This document shows, one piece after another, positions 24,477 through 33,399 of a stretch of DNA of 64,000 nucleotides. The position numbers were made by a program, and so were the translations under genes. The DNA comes from CAYWNA01 sp964459305 (GTDB lineage Bacteria > Planctomycetota > Planctomycetia > Pirellulales > Pirellulaceae), in assembly GCA_964459305.1 (NCBI GenBank), contig CAYWNA010000028.1, positions 14,669-78,668 of the forward strand, written 5' to 3'. Each line of letters opens with the position of its first letter. The first letter of the stretch is position 1. The notes under the pieces are model-generated. The model searched no databases. It was not told where the DNA came from and was given only the letters and a program-made list of their open reading frames with translations.

Positions 24477-27143
24477 ATGACTTTTCGATTCGACAAACTG
24501 ACTGTCAAAGCCCAGGAAGCTGTTGCCGGAGCCCAGACGCTCGCAAGCGAAAAGGGGCATCCGGAGATCGACTCGCTGCATTTGCTGTCCGCCGTGGTGT
24601 CCGAAAACGAAGGCATCGTCGGGCCGATACTGGAGAAAATCGGCGTCAATTGCGAGCAACTGCGGGACATGATCGGTTCAGAATTGTCTCGCCTTCCCAA
24701 GGTATCGGGCGGCTCGACACCGCAACCCAATCAAGCCCTTGTTCAAGTCCTGCAAGCGTCTATGCGCGGAGCGGAAGCGATGAAGGACGAGTTCATTTCG
24801 ACCGAGCACGTGCTTCTGGCTCTCTCGAAGGCGGATTGTCGAGCGAAGAGCCTACTCGAATTGAATGGCGTCCGCGGAAACGACATCCTCACCGGACTGC
24901 AGTCGATCCGCGGTAGCAGCCGAGTCACCGATCAGAACCCGGAAGACAAGTTCCAGGCACTCGAGCGCTACGGCATCGACCTAGTCGAACGAGCCAGTCA
25001 GGGAAAACTGGATCCCGTCATCGGACGCGACACGGAGATACGGCGCGTGATCCAAGTGCTGTCGCGCCGCACCAAGAACAACCCAGTGCTGATCGGCGAG
25101 CCGGGCGTCGGAAAGACAGCCATCGCCGAGGGGCTGGCTTTGCGAATCGTTCAAGGCGACGTGCCGCAGAGCCTGAAAAACAGACGCATCGTCGCCTTGG
25201 ACATGGGCGCGTTAGTGGCCGGCACCAAGTATCGCGGTGAATTCGAAGACCGCTTGAAAGCAGTCTTGCGAGAAGTTGAGGATGCCGGTGGCAACGTGAT
25301 GCTGTTCATCGATGAATTGCACACGGTCGTTGGTGCAGGCCGTGCCGAAGGCGGATCGGATGCGGCTAATCTGCTCAAGCCCGCCTTGGCCCGCGGCGAA
25401 CTACGCTGCATTGGCGCAACGACGCTGGATGAATATCGCAAGTACATTGAAAAAGACGCTGCTCTGGAACGACGCTTTCAGCCCGTCTACGTTGGCGAAC
25501 CGTCGGTCGAGGACACCATCGCGATATTGCGAGGACTGAAACCACGCTACGAGACGCACCATGGCGTGAAAATCAAAGACTCGGCGCTGGTGGCAGCAGC
25601 AGAACTGTCCCATCGCTACATCACCGACCGGTTCCTGCCGGACAAGGGCATCGACCTGGTTGATGAAGCTGCCAGCCGTCTGGCCATGGAACTGGAGAGC
25701 GTCCCCACGGAAATCGATGAAGTTCAGCGCCGGCTGCGTCAGTTGGAACTGGCCGCGCGGCAGTTGGCCGACGAAACGGAGGAGACGGCCCAGGACAAAC
25801 TAGCGGAGATCGAGGCGGAGATCGACGGGCTGAAACACAAGGAGGCCAGCTTGCGCGAGCAGTGGGAAGCGGAGAAGTTGGGGCTGGGAGACATCCAGAA
25901 GGTTCGCCAAGAAGCCGAAGAGGTTGATCTAGAGTTCGCTCAACTGGATACCGCCATTAAGGAGAAGCAGTCGTCCGGCTTTCCAGTCAGCGAGGAAGAC
26001 TACCAGCGACTCTACGAAATGGACGTCAAACGCCGTCAACTGGACCACAGAATCGAAGCCGAAGGGAACGGCGCGGTCCAACAGCCATCCGAACGGCGAC
26101 TGCTGCGTCAGGAGGTCACCGAGGAAGAGATTGCGGAGGTGGTCAGCGCGTGGACTGGGGTGCCTGTCGCGCGAATGATGGAAACCGAAAGAGCCAAGCT
26201 GCTGGTGTTGGAGGAACGCATCCATCAGCGACTGGTCGGTCAAGACGAAGCCGTTGAGGCCGTCGCCAATGCGGTGCGTCGCAGCCGCAGCGGCCTTCAA
26301 GATCCAAATCGCCCGATCGGCTCGTTCCTGTTCCTTGGGCCAACCGGCGTTGGAAAGACGGAACTGTGCAAGGCGCTTGCCGAAGTGATGTTCGACGACG
26401 AAAACGCCATGGTCCGTTTGGACATGAGCGAGTTCATGGAGCGGCACACCGTCAGCCGTCTGATCGGCGCACCGCCAGGATACGTGGGCTATGAAGAGGG
26501 CGGTAAGCTGACCGAAGCAGTTCGCCGACGACCCTATTGCGTGATTCTGTTGGATGAAATGGAAAAGGCCCACGGTGACGTCTTTAACATCCTGCTTCAA
26601 CTGTTGGACGACGGTCGATTGAGCGACAATCACGGCCATACGGTCGATTTCACCAATGCGATTGTGGTGATGACCAGCAACATCGGCAGCCAACTGATCC
26701 AGCAAGTCGCACAGGAGGGGGGCGACGAGGAAGAGATTCGAGAGACCGTGGCGGAAGCTCTGAAATCGAGATTCCTACCAGAGTTTCTAAACCGAATCGA
26801 TGAGACGATTATATTCCACTCGCTGAACCGCACCGAGATCCGGCGAATCGTTGACCTGCAAGTTCGGCTGCTTGAACGGAAGTTGTTGACGCAGGACGTC
26901 TCGCTGACGGTTACCGACGTAGCCCGCGACGCGATCGCCGCTCAGGGATACGATCCAACCTACGGTGCGCGGCCGCTGAAACGACTCATCCAGCAACGCA
27001 TCCAAAATCCGCTGGCAACGGAACTGCTGAAAGGCGAGATTGCAGAGGGCGGCGGTGTCACGGTCGCCTGCCAACACGGCGAGTTCACGTTCGAAGCATC
27101 GGACGCCCAGGGAACGGCCATCGAGACGGTCTCTGTCGGGTAG
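24477..27143 (+). CDS. clpB: ATP-dependent disaggregase ClpB (Hsp100)
   Basis: An 888-residue AAA+ chaperone that, with DnaK, pulls proteins out of aggregates in the cytosol. Domains in order: a double Clp-N repeat (residues 1-150); NBD1 with Walker A GEPGVGKTAIAEGL near 200 and Walker B VMLFIDELHT; a long coiled-coil middle domain (about 400-530) that contacts DnaK; and NBD2 with GPTGVGKTELCKALAE, ending in the ClpB C-terminal domain (YDPTYGARPLKR). Length is slightly above the usual 860 owing to the middle domain and the tail. A GGAGAGGGGCCAAGG leader precedes the ATG. It ends in front of a hairpin terminator. Confidence 0.97.
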   Translation: MTFRFDKLTVKAQEAVAGAQTLASEKGHPEIDSLHLLSAVVSENEGIVGPILEKIGVNCEQLRDMIGSELSRLPKVSGGSTPQPNQALVQVLQASMRGAEAMKDEFISTEHVLLALSKADCRAKSLLELNGVRGNDILTGLQSIRGSSRVTDQNPEDKFQALERYGIDLVERASQGKLDPVIGRDTEIRRVIQVLSRRTKNNPVLIGEPGVGKTAIAEGLALRIVQGDVPQSLKNRRIVALDMGALVAGTKYRGEFEDRLKAVLREVEDAGGNVMLFIDELHTVVGAGRAEGGSDAANLLKPALARGELRCIGATTLDEYRKYIEKDAALERRFQPVYVGEPSVEDTIAILRGLKPRYETHHGVKIKDSALVAAAELSHRYITDRFLPDKGIDLVDEAASRLAMELESVPTEIDEVQRRLRQLELAARQLADETEETAQDKLAEIEAEIDGLKHKEASLREQWEAEKLGLGDIQKVRQEAEEVDLEFAQLDTAIKEKQSSGFPVSEEDYQRLYEMDVKRRQLDHRIEAEGNGAVQQPSERRLLRQEVTEEEIAEVVSAWTGVPVARMMETERAKLLVLEERIHQRLVGQDEAVEAVANAVRRSRSGLQDPNRPIGSFLFLGPTGVGKTELCKALAEVMFDDENAMVRLDMSEFMERHTVSRLIGAPPGYVGYEEGGKLTEAVRRRPYCVILLDEMEKAHGDVFNILLQLLDDGRLSDNHGHTVDFTNAIVVMTSNIGSQLIQQVAQEGGDEEEIRETVAEALKSRFLPEFLNRIDETIIFHSLNRTEIRRIVDLQVRLLERKLLTQDVSLTVTDVARDAIAAQGYDPTYGARPLKRLIQQRIQNPLATELLKGEIAEGGGVTVACQHGEFTFEASDAQGTAIETVSVG

Positions 27144-27214
27144 GTCTCCCAGAACGAGCCTTCGTGGCCCAAGCCAGAACTTGTTCGTTCCTTTTCCTTG
27201 CGAGCGCTCTCCGG

Positions 27215-27243
27215 CAGCCCAACTGACGTATTCAGTTGGGCTG
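27215..27243 (+). terminator. Hairpin terminator after clpB
   Basis: Perfect 12-base arms CAGCCCAACTGA and TCAGTTGGGCTG around a five-base loop, 71 bases after the clpB stop, followed by TCTTCGTTCT, a weak T-rich run. It is well placed to end the dnaK-clpB transcript and may also act for the convergent DUF1559 gene. Confidence 0.65.
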
Positions 27244-27368
27244 TCTTCGTTCTGGCCGGCGAGGCCGAGTGAAGACTTGAGGACGCGGAACGCGGATCCC
27301 TTCTGTTAAGCGGCTGCATTCTCCGGAAGTTCAGAACCCCAAGCCGCGCATTCCCCTCAAAGTACCAC

Positions 27369-28265
27369 TTAGTACCTGCCAACAACATCGCGCGCGGCGC
27401 GAGTACACAACGCGCGATAGACCTGCGTGTCGATCGATTCGTGGACGAGTTTCACGGATCCATCCGCGGCCAGGAACTGCGTGCCTGCTGGATGAAGGCT
27501 GCTGAAGTTGTGCGTGTAGTGCTCCTCGTCCAGTTCTGAGTTTGGCGGGAAAGTCGCAACGCCAACGATGCGAGCGGGGGCGTGCTCGCCACCGCTTACC
27601 ATGCCGACCCACGTTGAGTAGGATCGCTTGGACGTTCGCTCCCCAACGACGAATGTCTGGCTGGCACCATCAAGGAAATCTGCGAAGCGACGGCCGTGCT
27701 GATGAATGAAAGCCCCGTCTGGCTTGGCTCCATGCTCGTAGACGTCGTGGGGATCCATCGTCCCAAACACGCCAATGTAGTTCCCCGTGGCCAACTCGAT
27801 ATCGGACCAACTGCCGCGAATCGGCGGTTCGCCAGAGTCGCCGTGAAGAATAAACGTGTCTCTCCCGATGTCTGAGGCGCAACGATAGACGTCCAGGGGA
27901 GTCACGCGACCTTCGGCATTCAGTGGGTGTGTAATCGGAAGCCCGAAATGAAGTTTCTCCTCGTGTAGAGCAGTCTGTTCCAGGTACGGCAAGACGGTAG
28001 AAGCCCATCCCCATCCCGGCTCGCCCCACCAGTGTGGCTGACCGGTGTTCGGATCTTGCGCAAGCCAACCAGCCGGAAGCTGGCGGAACGTGTCGTGATA
28101 TAGATGCAGCCCCACCCCGATTTGCTTGAGGTTGTTATTGCACGACGTGCGCCGTGCAGCCTCACGGGCCATCTGCACGGCTGGTAGCAACAGTGCCACG
28201 AGTATTCCAATGATGGCAATGACGACAAGTAGCTCGACTAACGTAAAACCTTTTCTGTAACGCAT
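27369..28265 (-). CDS. DUF1559 protein with pseudopilin N-terminus
   Basis: About 298 residues. The start MRYRKGFTLVELLVVIAI is a type IV prepilin/pseudopilin leader, with cleavage expected between G and F, followed by the membrane helix IIGILVALLLPAVQMAREA. Then comes the planctomycete DUF1559 signature ARRTSCNNNLKQIGVGLHLYHDTF, and the C-terminal H-x-G-GxQ-like block DGSVKLVHESIDTQVYRALC. These proteins are highly multiplied in planctomycetes and are thought to form secreted or envelope structures. Their role is unproven. GGAG lies nine bases upstream of 28265. The prepilin peptidase at 56.2 kb is the expected processing enzyme. The His/Cys-rich gene lies just upstream in the same direction. 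Confidence 0.9.
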   Translation of the reverse strand: MRYRKGFTLVELLVVIAIIGILVALLLPAVQMAREAARRTSCNNNLKQIGVGLHLYHDTFRQLPAGWLAQDPNTGQPHWWGEPGWGWASTVLPYLEQTALHEEKLHFGLPITHPLNAEGRVTPLDVYRCASDIGRDTFILHGDSGEPPIRGSWSDIELATGNYIGVFGTMDPHDVYEHGAKPDGAFIHQHGRRFADFLDGASQTFVVGERTSKRSYSTWVGMVSGGEHAPARIVGVATFPPNSELDEEHYTHNFSSLHPAGTQFLAADGSVKLVHESIDTQVYRALCTRAARDVVGRY

Positions 28266-28436
28266 GACGCGGACTCCTCTCGATTGATTGACCGGACAAC
28301 ACTGACGGCGTTCGGCCTGCCTCTTTCGCCAATCTAGTGCGAATCTACGAACGGACTTTCCGACTCGCAAGAGCATCCAGACTACGTAGCGGGTGCGCAT
28401 GTAGAGCGGCGCGAACGCTTGACAAAAATGTCAGCG

Positions 28437-28820
28437 CTAGACCGGAGGCGCGCGGGCGTGATGTGACTTGGGCGGCGATGCAATATCAGTCGCTGCCAGC
28501 GCCGAATCGAGAACCTCGACGGCCTCGCTGATGAGCGGCAACTCGACCAAGGCGACCGGCAACGGCCGCTCGGCAAGATACCGGCACACGAGACACTGAT
28601 CCTCATCGTGCATCGGCGCGGGCGACCGAGACGGCGGCGGCTTGGGATGCGGATGAACGCCACCGCAGCATTGGCGTTCTTCGTGATGGCACGATCCATC
28701 CGACGGTTGATGGGCACAGCCCTCTCCGCAGTGATGGTGAGCCACACCGACGAGCATCGTCCCGGCCAAGGAGAGCGCCGAGAGCAGGAATGCGAATTGT
28801 TGAGTGCGTGTTCGAGTCAT
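28437..28820 (-). CDS. Small secreted His/Cys-rich protein, possible metal binder
   Basis: A 127-residue protein with a signal peptide (FAFLLSALSLAGTMLVGVA). The mature part begins AHHHCGEGCAHQPSDGSCHH and continues with QCCGGVHPHPKPPP, giving at least eight His and six Cys in about 45 residues, then a DQCLVCRYLAE motif and a hydrophobic helix. The CxxC plus His clusters point to binding of a soft metal such as copper or zinc in the periplasm, but no family function is known to me. It is encoded 171 bases upstream of, and in line with, the DUF1559 gene. The sequence 28855-28872 upstream (core CAATCATTATG) is faintly like a Fur/Zur-type operator; this is weak. Confidence 0.7.
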   Translation of the reverse strand: MTRTRTQQFAFLLSALSLAGTMLVGVAHHHCGEGCAHQPSDGSCHHEERQCCGGVHPHPKPPPSRSPAPMHDEDQCLVCRYLAERPLPVALVELPLISEAVEVLDSALAATDIASPPKSHHARAPPV

Positions 28821-29094
28821 TGCACCAATAGAAAACTACCTAATCGACCTACCTTCAATCATTATGCAAGAACACGGGGAATGTCAATAGATTACTGACG
28901 CGTTCGGCAGCTTTCGTCGCAATATTACGCTTTCTTCATGCTTTGCGGCCCCTGCCCGTTCTGCACAGAGGGTACTCCTTGCCAGATGCGCAGCCCACGC
29001 TTGCTTAGGACGGAAAGGGCAATTATGCTCAGTCTCTTGTCAGGGCAAGCCTTGATTTACGTTCGTCTCAGACCAGCCAGAGGAAACGACTGCC

Positions 29095-30378
29095 ATGTCA
29101 GAAGCACTACGCGAGCGCATCTTCAATGAAATTGACTCCTTGGTCCTGATCGATCCACACACGCACATCAACGCACTCAGTCCTGCATCAACGACGCTGG
29201 CAGACATACTTGGATACCACTACTACACGGAGCTAGCCCACTCGGCCGGCATGCCAAAGGATCAGATCGAGGAACCGGGGCTGGACCCTGAAGAGAAGTG
29301 CGCTCGGCTGATCGCCAATCTCGGGCCGATTGAGAATACGATCCAATACAGTTGGTTTGTCGAGATGGTACAAGCATTCTTTGGATTCGAGGGGGATTGG
29401 ATCACTCCGGCCAACTGGGAGCCCGTCTACGAAGCGGCCGCCGAGAAGATGGCCGCGGACGACTGGGCGGATCAAGTGCTGCGGCAGAGCAAACTGGATG
29501 CGGTCTTTCTGACCAATGATTTCGATGATCCGTTAGACGGATTCGATACGAGCGTCTATATTCCATGCCTGCGGACCGACGATTTGGTGTTTCAATTGGC
29601 AAAGCCGGACGTTCGCGAGCGTTTGGAGAAAGCGTCCGGTACCTCGGTCAGCGACGCGGATTCGCTGTGGACGGCCATTGGCAAGTTGTTCGACCATTTC
29701 ACGTCGAAGAACGCAAAGGCTTGCGCGATCAGTCTGCCGCCAAACTTCGCGCCCACAAAGGTGGGGAAGGGACGCGCCGATACGGCGGTTTCCGAAGTCT
29801 GTTCGAAGGGCCTGGAGGCCCACTCGTCGCATCATCAAGCCCTGTCGCATTATGTATTCTGGACGCTGGCCGAATTCTGTGCGGAATACAAATTGCCGTT
29901 CGACCTGATGATCGGCGTCAACCGCGGCGTATACGAGGCTGGTGTTTTTCAGGGCCAGGACTTGTACGATAGCCGCGTGTCTTTGATCCAGTACAAGGAG
30001 CTATTGAACGGCTTCCCGCAAGTGACGTTTCCCATCTCTGTGCTGGCCAGTGTGACAAACCAGGAGTTGGTGAGTTACGCCTGGATTTTCCCCAACGTGG
30101 TGGCCAACGGCCACTGGTGGTATTCCAACACTCCGGCTTTTATCGAGCACGATCTATGCGCAAGGCTGGAAGCCGTGCCGCGCACGAAACAAATCGGTTA
30201 CTATAGCGACATGTACAAGCTGGAATTCGCGTTGCCAAAATTCAGTATGTACAAACGTATTCTGGCCAAAGTGCTGGCTGAGCGGTTTGTCGTCGATCGT
30301 GGTTGGAGCGAAGAGCACGCGATTGGGTTGGGCAAACGCGTATTGCGACAGAACGTGGAAGCCGTGTTCGATGTGTAG
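29095..30378 (+). CDS. Uronate isomerase-like amidohydrolase-superfamily protein
   Basis: A 427-residue TIM-barrel protein. The first metal motif of the amidohydrolase fold is LIDPHTHINAL near residue 20, and later blocks such as PFDLMIGVNRGVYEAG, NVVANGHWWYSNTPAFIE and IGYYSDMYKLEFALPKF are closest to UxaC (glucuronate/tagaturonate isomerase). It is about 45 residues shorter than the E. coli enzyme and the usual UxaC YxH region differs, so it may isomerise another uronate-type substrate. It is predicted cytosolic. AGAGGAAACG precedes the ATG. No other uronate genes are nearby, and comF follows after 39 bases. Confidence 0.75.
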   Translation: MSEALRERIFNEIDSLVLIDPHTHINALSPASTTLADILGYHYYTELAHSAGMPKDQIEEPGLDPEEKCARLIANLGPIENTIQYSWFVEMVQAFFGFEGDWITPANWEPVYEAAAEKMAADDWADQVLRQSKLDAVFLTNDFDDPLDGFDTSVYIPCLRTDDLVFQLAKPDVRERLEKASGTSVSDADSLWTAIGKLFDHFTSKNAKACAISLPPNFAPTKVGKGRADTAVSEVCSKGLEAHSSHHQALSHYVFWTLAEFCAEYKLPFDLMIGVNRGVYEAGVFQGQDLYDSRVSLIQYKELLNGFPQVTFPISVLASVTNQELVSYAWIFPNVVANGHWWYSNTPAFIEHDLCARLEAVPRTKQIGYYSDMYKLEFALPKFSMYKRILAKVLAERFVVDRGWSEEHAIGLGKRVLRQNVEAVFDV

Positions 30379-30417
30379 GACGAATCCTAGTTCAGACGTA
30401 ACTACCCAAGTTCGAGC

Positions 30418-31194
30418 GTGGCCGTCGGGATGGTTGATCTGCGTCGTGTTCTAAGAGGTGCCGTTGTACCGGCGGCCGATCTCTTGTTGCCGCCGACCTG
30501 CAATTTCTGCGGCGGGGACCGGCCTTCGCCAGGAACGCAGCCACTCATTTGCGAGGTCTGCCGCGACGATTTCCTCGCATTCGAAGGGCCGGTTTGCCTG
30601 CGCTGCGCTGCACCAGTCAGTCCGATCTACGCTGGCGGCGACTGTCCTCGGTGTTGCGATCGCCGTTATCATTTCCGTTCGGCGATGGCGTTGGGGATCT
30701 ACCGTGGCGCCCTGCGAGACGCGGTTATCCGCATGAAGCGGAGCGCCGCCCAACCGCTCACCCTGTCGATGGGGTTCTTACTAAGCGAGAAACTTCGCGA
30801 CAGGCTGTCCGACGTTCGACCGGATCTGTTGGCCCCAGTGCCTTGCCATTGGCTCAAGCGTCTGATGCGGGGCATCAACGGACCGGATTTGCTGGTGGAA
30901 GCGATGGCAGCGAGCTTGGGGATTCCAACAGCAACGGATTTGCTCCGCTGCCGGCGCAGGACGCGGAAACAAGGCACGCTGCTGGTGTCCGAGCGATTTG
31001 CCAACGTCCGCAACGCATTTGCCGTAAGTTCGGGCTACCATATAGAGGACGCCCACGTGCTGCTGGTGGACGATGTCTTGACGACGGGGGCAACGGCCAG
31101 TGAAGCCGCGAAAACGCTGCGAAAGGCTGGAGCGGCAACGGTGGACGTAGCCATCGTGGCCCGGGCGGCGGGACTCGACCAGGGAGGCTCCTGA
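30418..31194 (+). CDS. ComF family phosphoribosyltransferase-like protein
   Basis: About 258 residues. The N-terminal part carries paired CxxC motifs of a zinc ribbon (PTCNFCGGD, CEVCRDDF, CLRCAAP, CPRCCDR). The C-terminal part is a type I phosphoribosyltransferase fold with the PRPP loop VLLVDDVLTTGATASE. ComF proteins act with DNA-uptake or repair machinery (ComFC/GntX); the enzymatic role is uncertain. Length is typical. The start is unclear: GTG 30418 and ATG 30430 both fit, and neither has a strong Shine-Dalgarno. It is near the prepilin-like genes but not linked to a competence operon. Confidence 0.88.
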   Translation: MAVGMVDLRRVLRGAVVPAADLLLPPTCNFCGGDRPSPGTQPLICEVCRDDFLAFEGPVCLRCAAPVSPIYAGGDCPRCCDRRYHFRSAMALGIYRGALRDAVIRMKRSAAQPLTLSMGFLLSEKLRDRLSDVRPDLLAPVPCHWLKRLMRGINGPDLLVEAMAASLGIPTATDLLRCRRRTRKQGTLLVSERFANVRNAFAVSSGYHIEDAHVLLVDDVLTTGATASEAAKTLRKAGAATVDVAIVARAAGLDQGGS

Positions 31195-31318
31195 CAGGCA
31201 GGGATGACTCCCCTTAGATCAGGGGAAGACAGTGGCCTCTGTCTGACAGCCATGCCCTTGCGTCCAGCGAACTATTGCGAAGAATGAATTGTAGCGGAAG
31301 CTGCAGCGACAAAACGCC

Positions 31319-32308
31319 ATGTCAAACGTCCCCGAAGCAACCAAGAAACAGACCCTGGGAAAGCCTCGGCCTTTCCGCCGCGCAGTGCTGCGCGGCCTAG
31401 GGGTTGTATTGCCCCCACTTCTGACGATCGTCCTGTTCCTTTGGGCGTGGAACCTGATTCTTGGCTACGTGCTGGAACCGGTGGAAAGCGGCGCTCGTTA
31501 CGTGATTGTGCAACTGATATGGGATGTTCGTAGCGAGCAGCCCCAAGGCACCGAGGCTTCGTGGTATGAGAGAGTTAGCGGCGACCAGTGGATACCAAAA
31601 CACGTCTACAACACGGTCAACAACAATCCGGGAAAAGACCCGCCGAAGACAGCCCTGGGTTATTTCGACCGCTATGTGAAGGTGCGGTATCTGCGCCGCA
31701 CCGCGGTTATTCCGCTTTTCTTGGCGTTGTTCATTCTGATTTTGTACGTACTGGGCAAATTCCTGGCGGCTGGCATGGGACGGTTGATGCTGGGTGCGTT
31801 CGAAGGATTGATCCATCGGTTGCCGGTGATCCGTAACGTCTATTCGGCGGTGAAGCAGGTTACCGATTTCATCTTCACGGAGCGCGAAATCGAGTTCAAT
31901 CGGGTCGTTGCCGTCGAATACCCGCGCAAGGGGATGTGGTCGATCGGCTTTGTCACGGGCGAGAGCATGCTCGACATCAGCTCGGCTGCCAACGAGCCGG
32001 TACTCAGCGTCTTGATGCCTACGTCACCGATGCCGGCAACCGGCTTCACAATAACAGTGCGGAAAAGCGAGACCATCGACCTTGATCTCACAATTGACCA
32101 GGCGATCCAGTTCGTCGTCAGTTGCGGCGTTGTGGTTCCTCTACAGCAGCAACACACGGAAGACGTCAGCACACGGATTGGGTCTGTCATCTCTTCCAAG
32201 ACCGCGTCCGCAGAATCCCCCGTGGGGGTCACGGCGCTTCCGTCTTCATCCGGTGGGGAACCGGAACGGACTGACGAGTGGCAGAAAAAAGCAGCGGAAC
32301 AAGCCTAG
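31319..32308 (+). CDS. DUF502 inner-membrane protein
   Basis: A 329-residue DUF502 protein. Membrane segments are VLPPLLTIVLFLWAWNLILG near residue 35 and AVIPLFLALFILILYVLGKF near 130, followed by the family-typical RLPVIRNVYSAVKQVTDFIF and VVAVEYPRKGMWSIGFVTG. A glycine/proline block (VLMPTSPMPATGFT) and VVSCGVVVP close the conserved part. A 35-residue Ser/Glu-rich C-terminal tail is not conserved in the family as I know it and lies at the junction with a hemC remnant. An insertion of about 45 residues sits between the two membrane helices. Function unknown. Confidence 0.88.
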   Translation: MSNVPEATKKQTLGKPRPFRRAVLRGLGVVLPPLLTIVLFLWAWNLILGYVLEPVESGARYVIVQLIWDVRSEQPQGTEASWYERVSGDQWIPKHVYNTVNNNPGKDPPKTALGYFDRYVKVRYLRRTAVIPLFLALFILILYVLGKFLAAGMGRLMLGAFEGLIHRLPVIRNVYSAVKQVTDFIFTEREIEFNRVVAVEYPRKGMWSIGFVTGESMLDISSAANEPVLSVLMPTSPMPATGFTITVRKSETIDLDLTIDQAIQFVVSCGVVVPLQQQHTEDVSTRIGSVISSKTASAESPVGVTALPSSSGGEPERTDEWQKKAAEQA

Positions 32309-32487
32309 TATTGGACGGGTTGGTGCTCAGCAGTGACGGGGCGCGTCGCATTGCCGTTTCCAAAGCGGGAACGCCGGGATCCGCCGATCAGATCGGCACT
32401 GACGTGGCGAACCTATTGCTAGCAGAAGACGCCGAAGAACTGATCACGACTTGTCGCGAATCTCGCCCAGGACCGTCGCGGAAATAG
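32278..32487 (+). pseudogene. C-terminal remnant of hydroxymethylbilane synthase (hemC)
   Basis: Sixty-nine codons, in a different frame, begin inside the last 31 bases of the DUF502 gene and continue past it. The peptide GLVLSSDGARRIAVSKAG, then SADQIGTDVANLLLAEDAEE, matches the end of domain III of porphobilinogen deaminase (DG...I...G.P..A...G...A..LL..GA.E.L). The dipyrromethane-binding cysteine region and the first two domains are absent, and a stop codon lies two codons before the GTG. So this is a gene tail left by a deletion, not a working enzyme. Confidence 0.65.
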
Positions 32488-32501
32488 AGCCCAAATTCAC
32501 A

Positions 32502-32610
32502 GTAGCCGAAGTCGCCGGACTTTGGACTGTTTGGAGTGGTGAATCCCAAACTCTGGCGAGTTCGGCTACGCCGCACAAATGCCGGTACTGTTTGCGCAGC
32601 GGCCCTTGAC
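32502..32610 (+). repeat. Dispersed palindromic repeat A, copy 2 (upstream of fliW)
   Basis: Core 32502-32569 begins GTAGCCGAAGTCGCC and ends CTCTGGCGAGTTCGGCTAC. It is followed by the conserved AATGCCGG tail and then TTTGCGCAGCG, which aligns with TTTCGGCAGCG in copy 1. It lies 220 bases before fliW in the same orientation as the other copies. The remaining DNA to fliW shows no gene. Confidence 0.8.
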
Positions 32611-32788
32611 GTGGATTTCGGGTTCGCGTCCGCAGAAACCGCTCCTTTCTTTTGTTCGCATGCTACCAGTTTTTCTGGTCCTGCCGCGTTTGCCGGCCGA
32701 TGTTTATCAATGAGTGTGCATTCGTTTCCGGAGTGCGCTGTCTTCGTAGCGGCGAGCCCCCCCATCACGCTGACACCCGGGTTTGACC

Positions 32789-33229
32789 ATGCAATTACAC
32801 ACCTCTCGCTTCGGTTTTGTTGAAATTGAGCCCGAAGACATCCTGCTCTTCTCCAAGGGCTTGTTTGCCTTTGAAAATCACCGCCATTGGGTTCTCCTGG
32901 CCGACGCCGACAACGACGCGGTGGCGTGGCTGCAGAGCTTGAACGATCCTGAGATCGCTCTTCCGATGGTCAGCCCTCGGAAGTTCATTCCTGGCTATCA
33001 GGTACGCCTCGCGCGGGACCAGCTCACTCCATTGGAATTGGCCGCATTGGACCAGGCCTTTGTTTTGACCGTACTTGGCCGGAACGACGGGGAGTTGACT
33101 TTGAACCTGAAGGCCCCTGTGATCATCAATCTTGATCGCCGAATCGGCCGTCAAGTCGTGTCGAACGACGAACAACCGTTACAGTTGGCACTCCCGTCAG
33201 CGGCGGTCCCATTGCGAAAAAGCGCATGA
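32789..33229 (+). CDS. fliW: Flagellar assembly factor FliW
   Basis: About 146 residues of the FliW beta-barrel: TSRFGFVEIEPEDILLFSKG (the family FG.....I.F..GL pattern), FENHRHWVLL, and a C-terminal LNLKAPVIINLDRRIGRQVV, which is the classic FliW block. FliW binds flagellin and, when free, binds CsrA and blocks it, so flagellin level sets CsrA activity. csrA is 170 bases downstream on the same strand, the usual pairing. No flagellar structural gene is in the window. ATG 32789 is chosen; a TTG two codons earlier is possible. Confidence 0.93.
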   Translation: MQLHTSRFGFVEIEPEDILLFSKGLFAFENHRHWVLLADADNDAVAWLQSLNDPEIALPMVSPRKFIPGYQVRLARDQLTPLELAALDQAFVLTVLGRNDGELTLNLKAPVIINLDRRIGRQVVSNDEQPLQLALPSAAVPLRKSA

Positions 33230-33376
33230 CAAACTCGTTGCGGCCATCAAAACGATACGTTTGTCGGCGAAAGTAATAAACACACAGTGTCCGACCCGAT
33301 ACTGCATTGTGTCGATGGTCAGTCGGTCAGGGCTTCCCTTGACCAAAGAACACCCACGAAACCATCGAGCCAGGGT

Positions 33377-33399
33377 TAGGGATACTTAAGGAGCCAACG
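33377..33399 (+). promoter_or_regulatory. Paired GGA motifs over the csrA ribosome binding site
   Basis: Two GGA trinucleotides ten bases apart (33380-33382 and 33390-33392), the second inside the AAGGAG Shine-Dalgarno of csrA. This is the layout used in known CsrA autoregulation, where CsrA covers its own start site. Inference from motif and position; the flanking bases only partly fit the ACAxGGA preference. Confidence 0.3.

Noticed and set aside
31210..31225. CCCCT/AGGGG hairpin after comF as a terminator
   Set aside because: Only five-base arms and no T-rich run; too weak to list.
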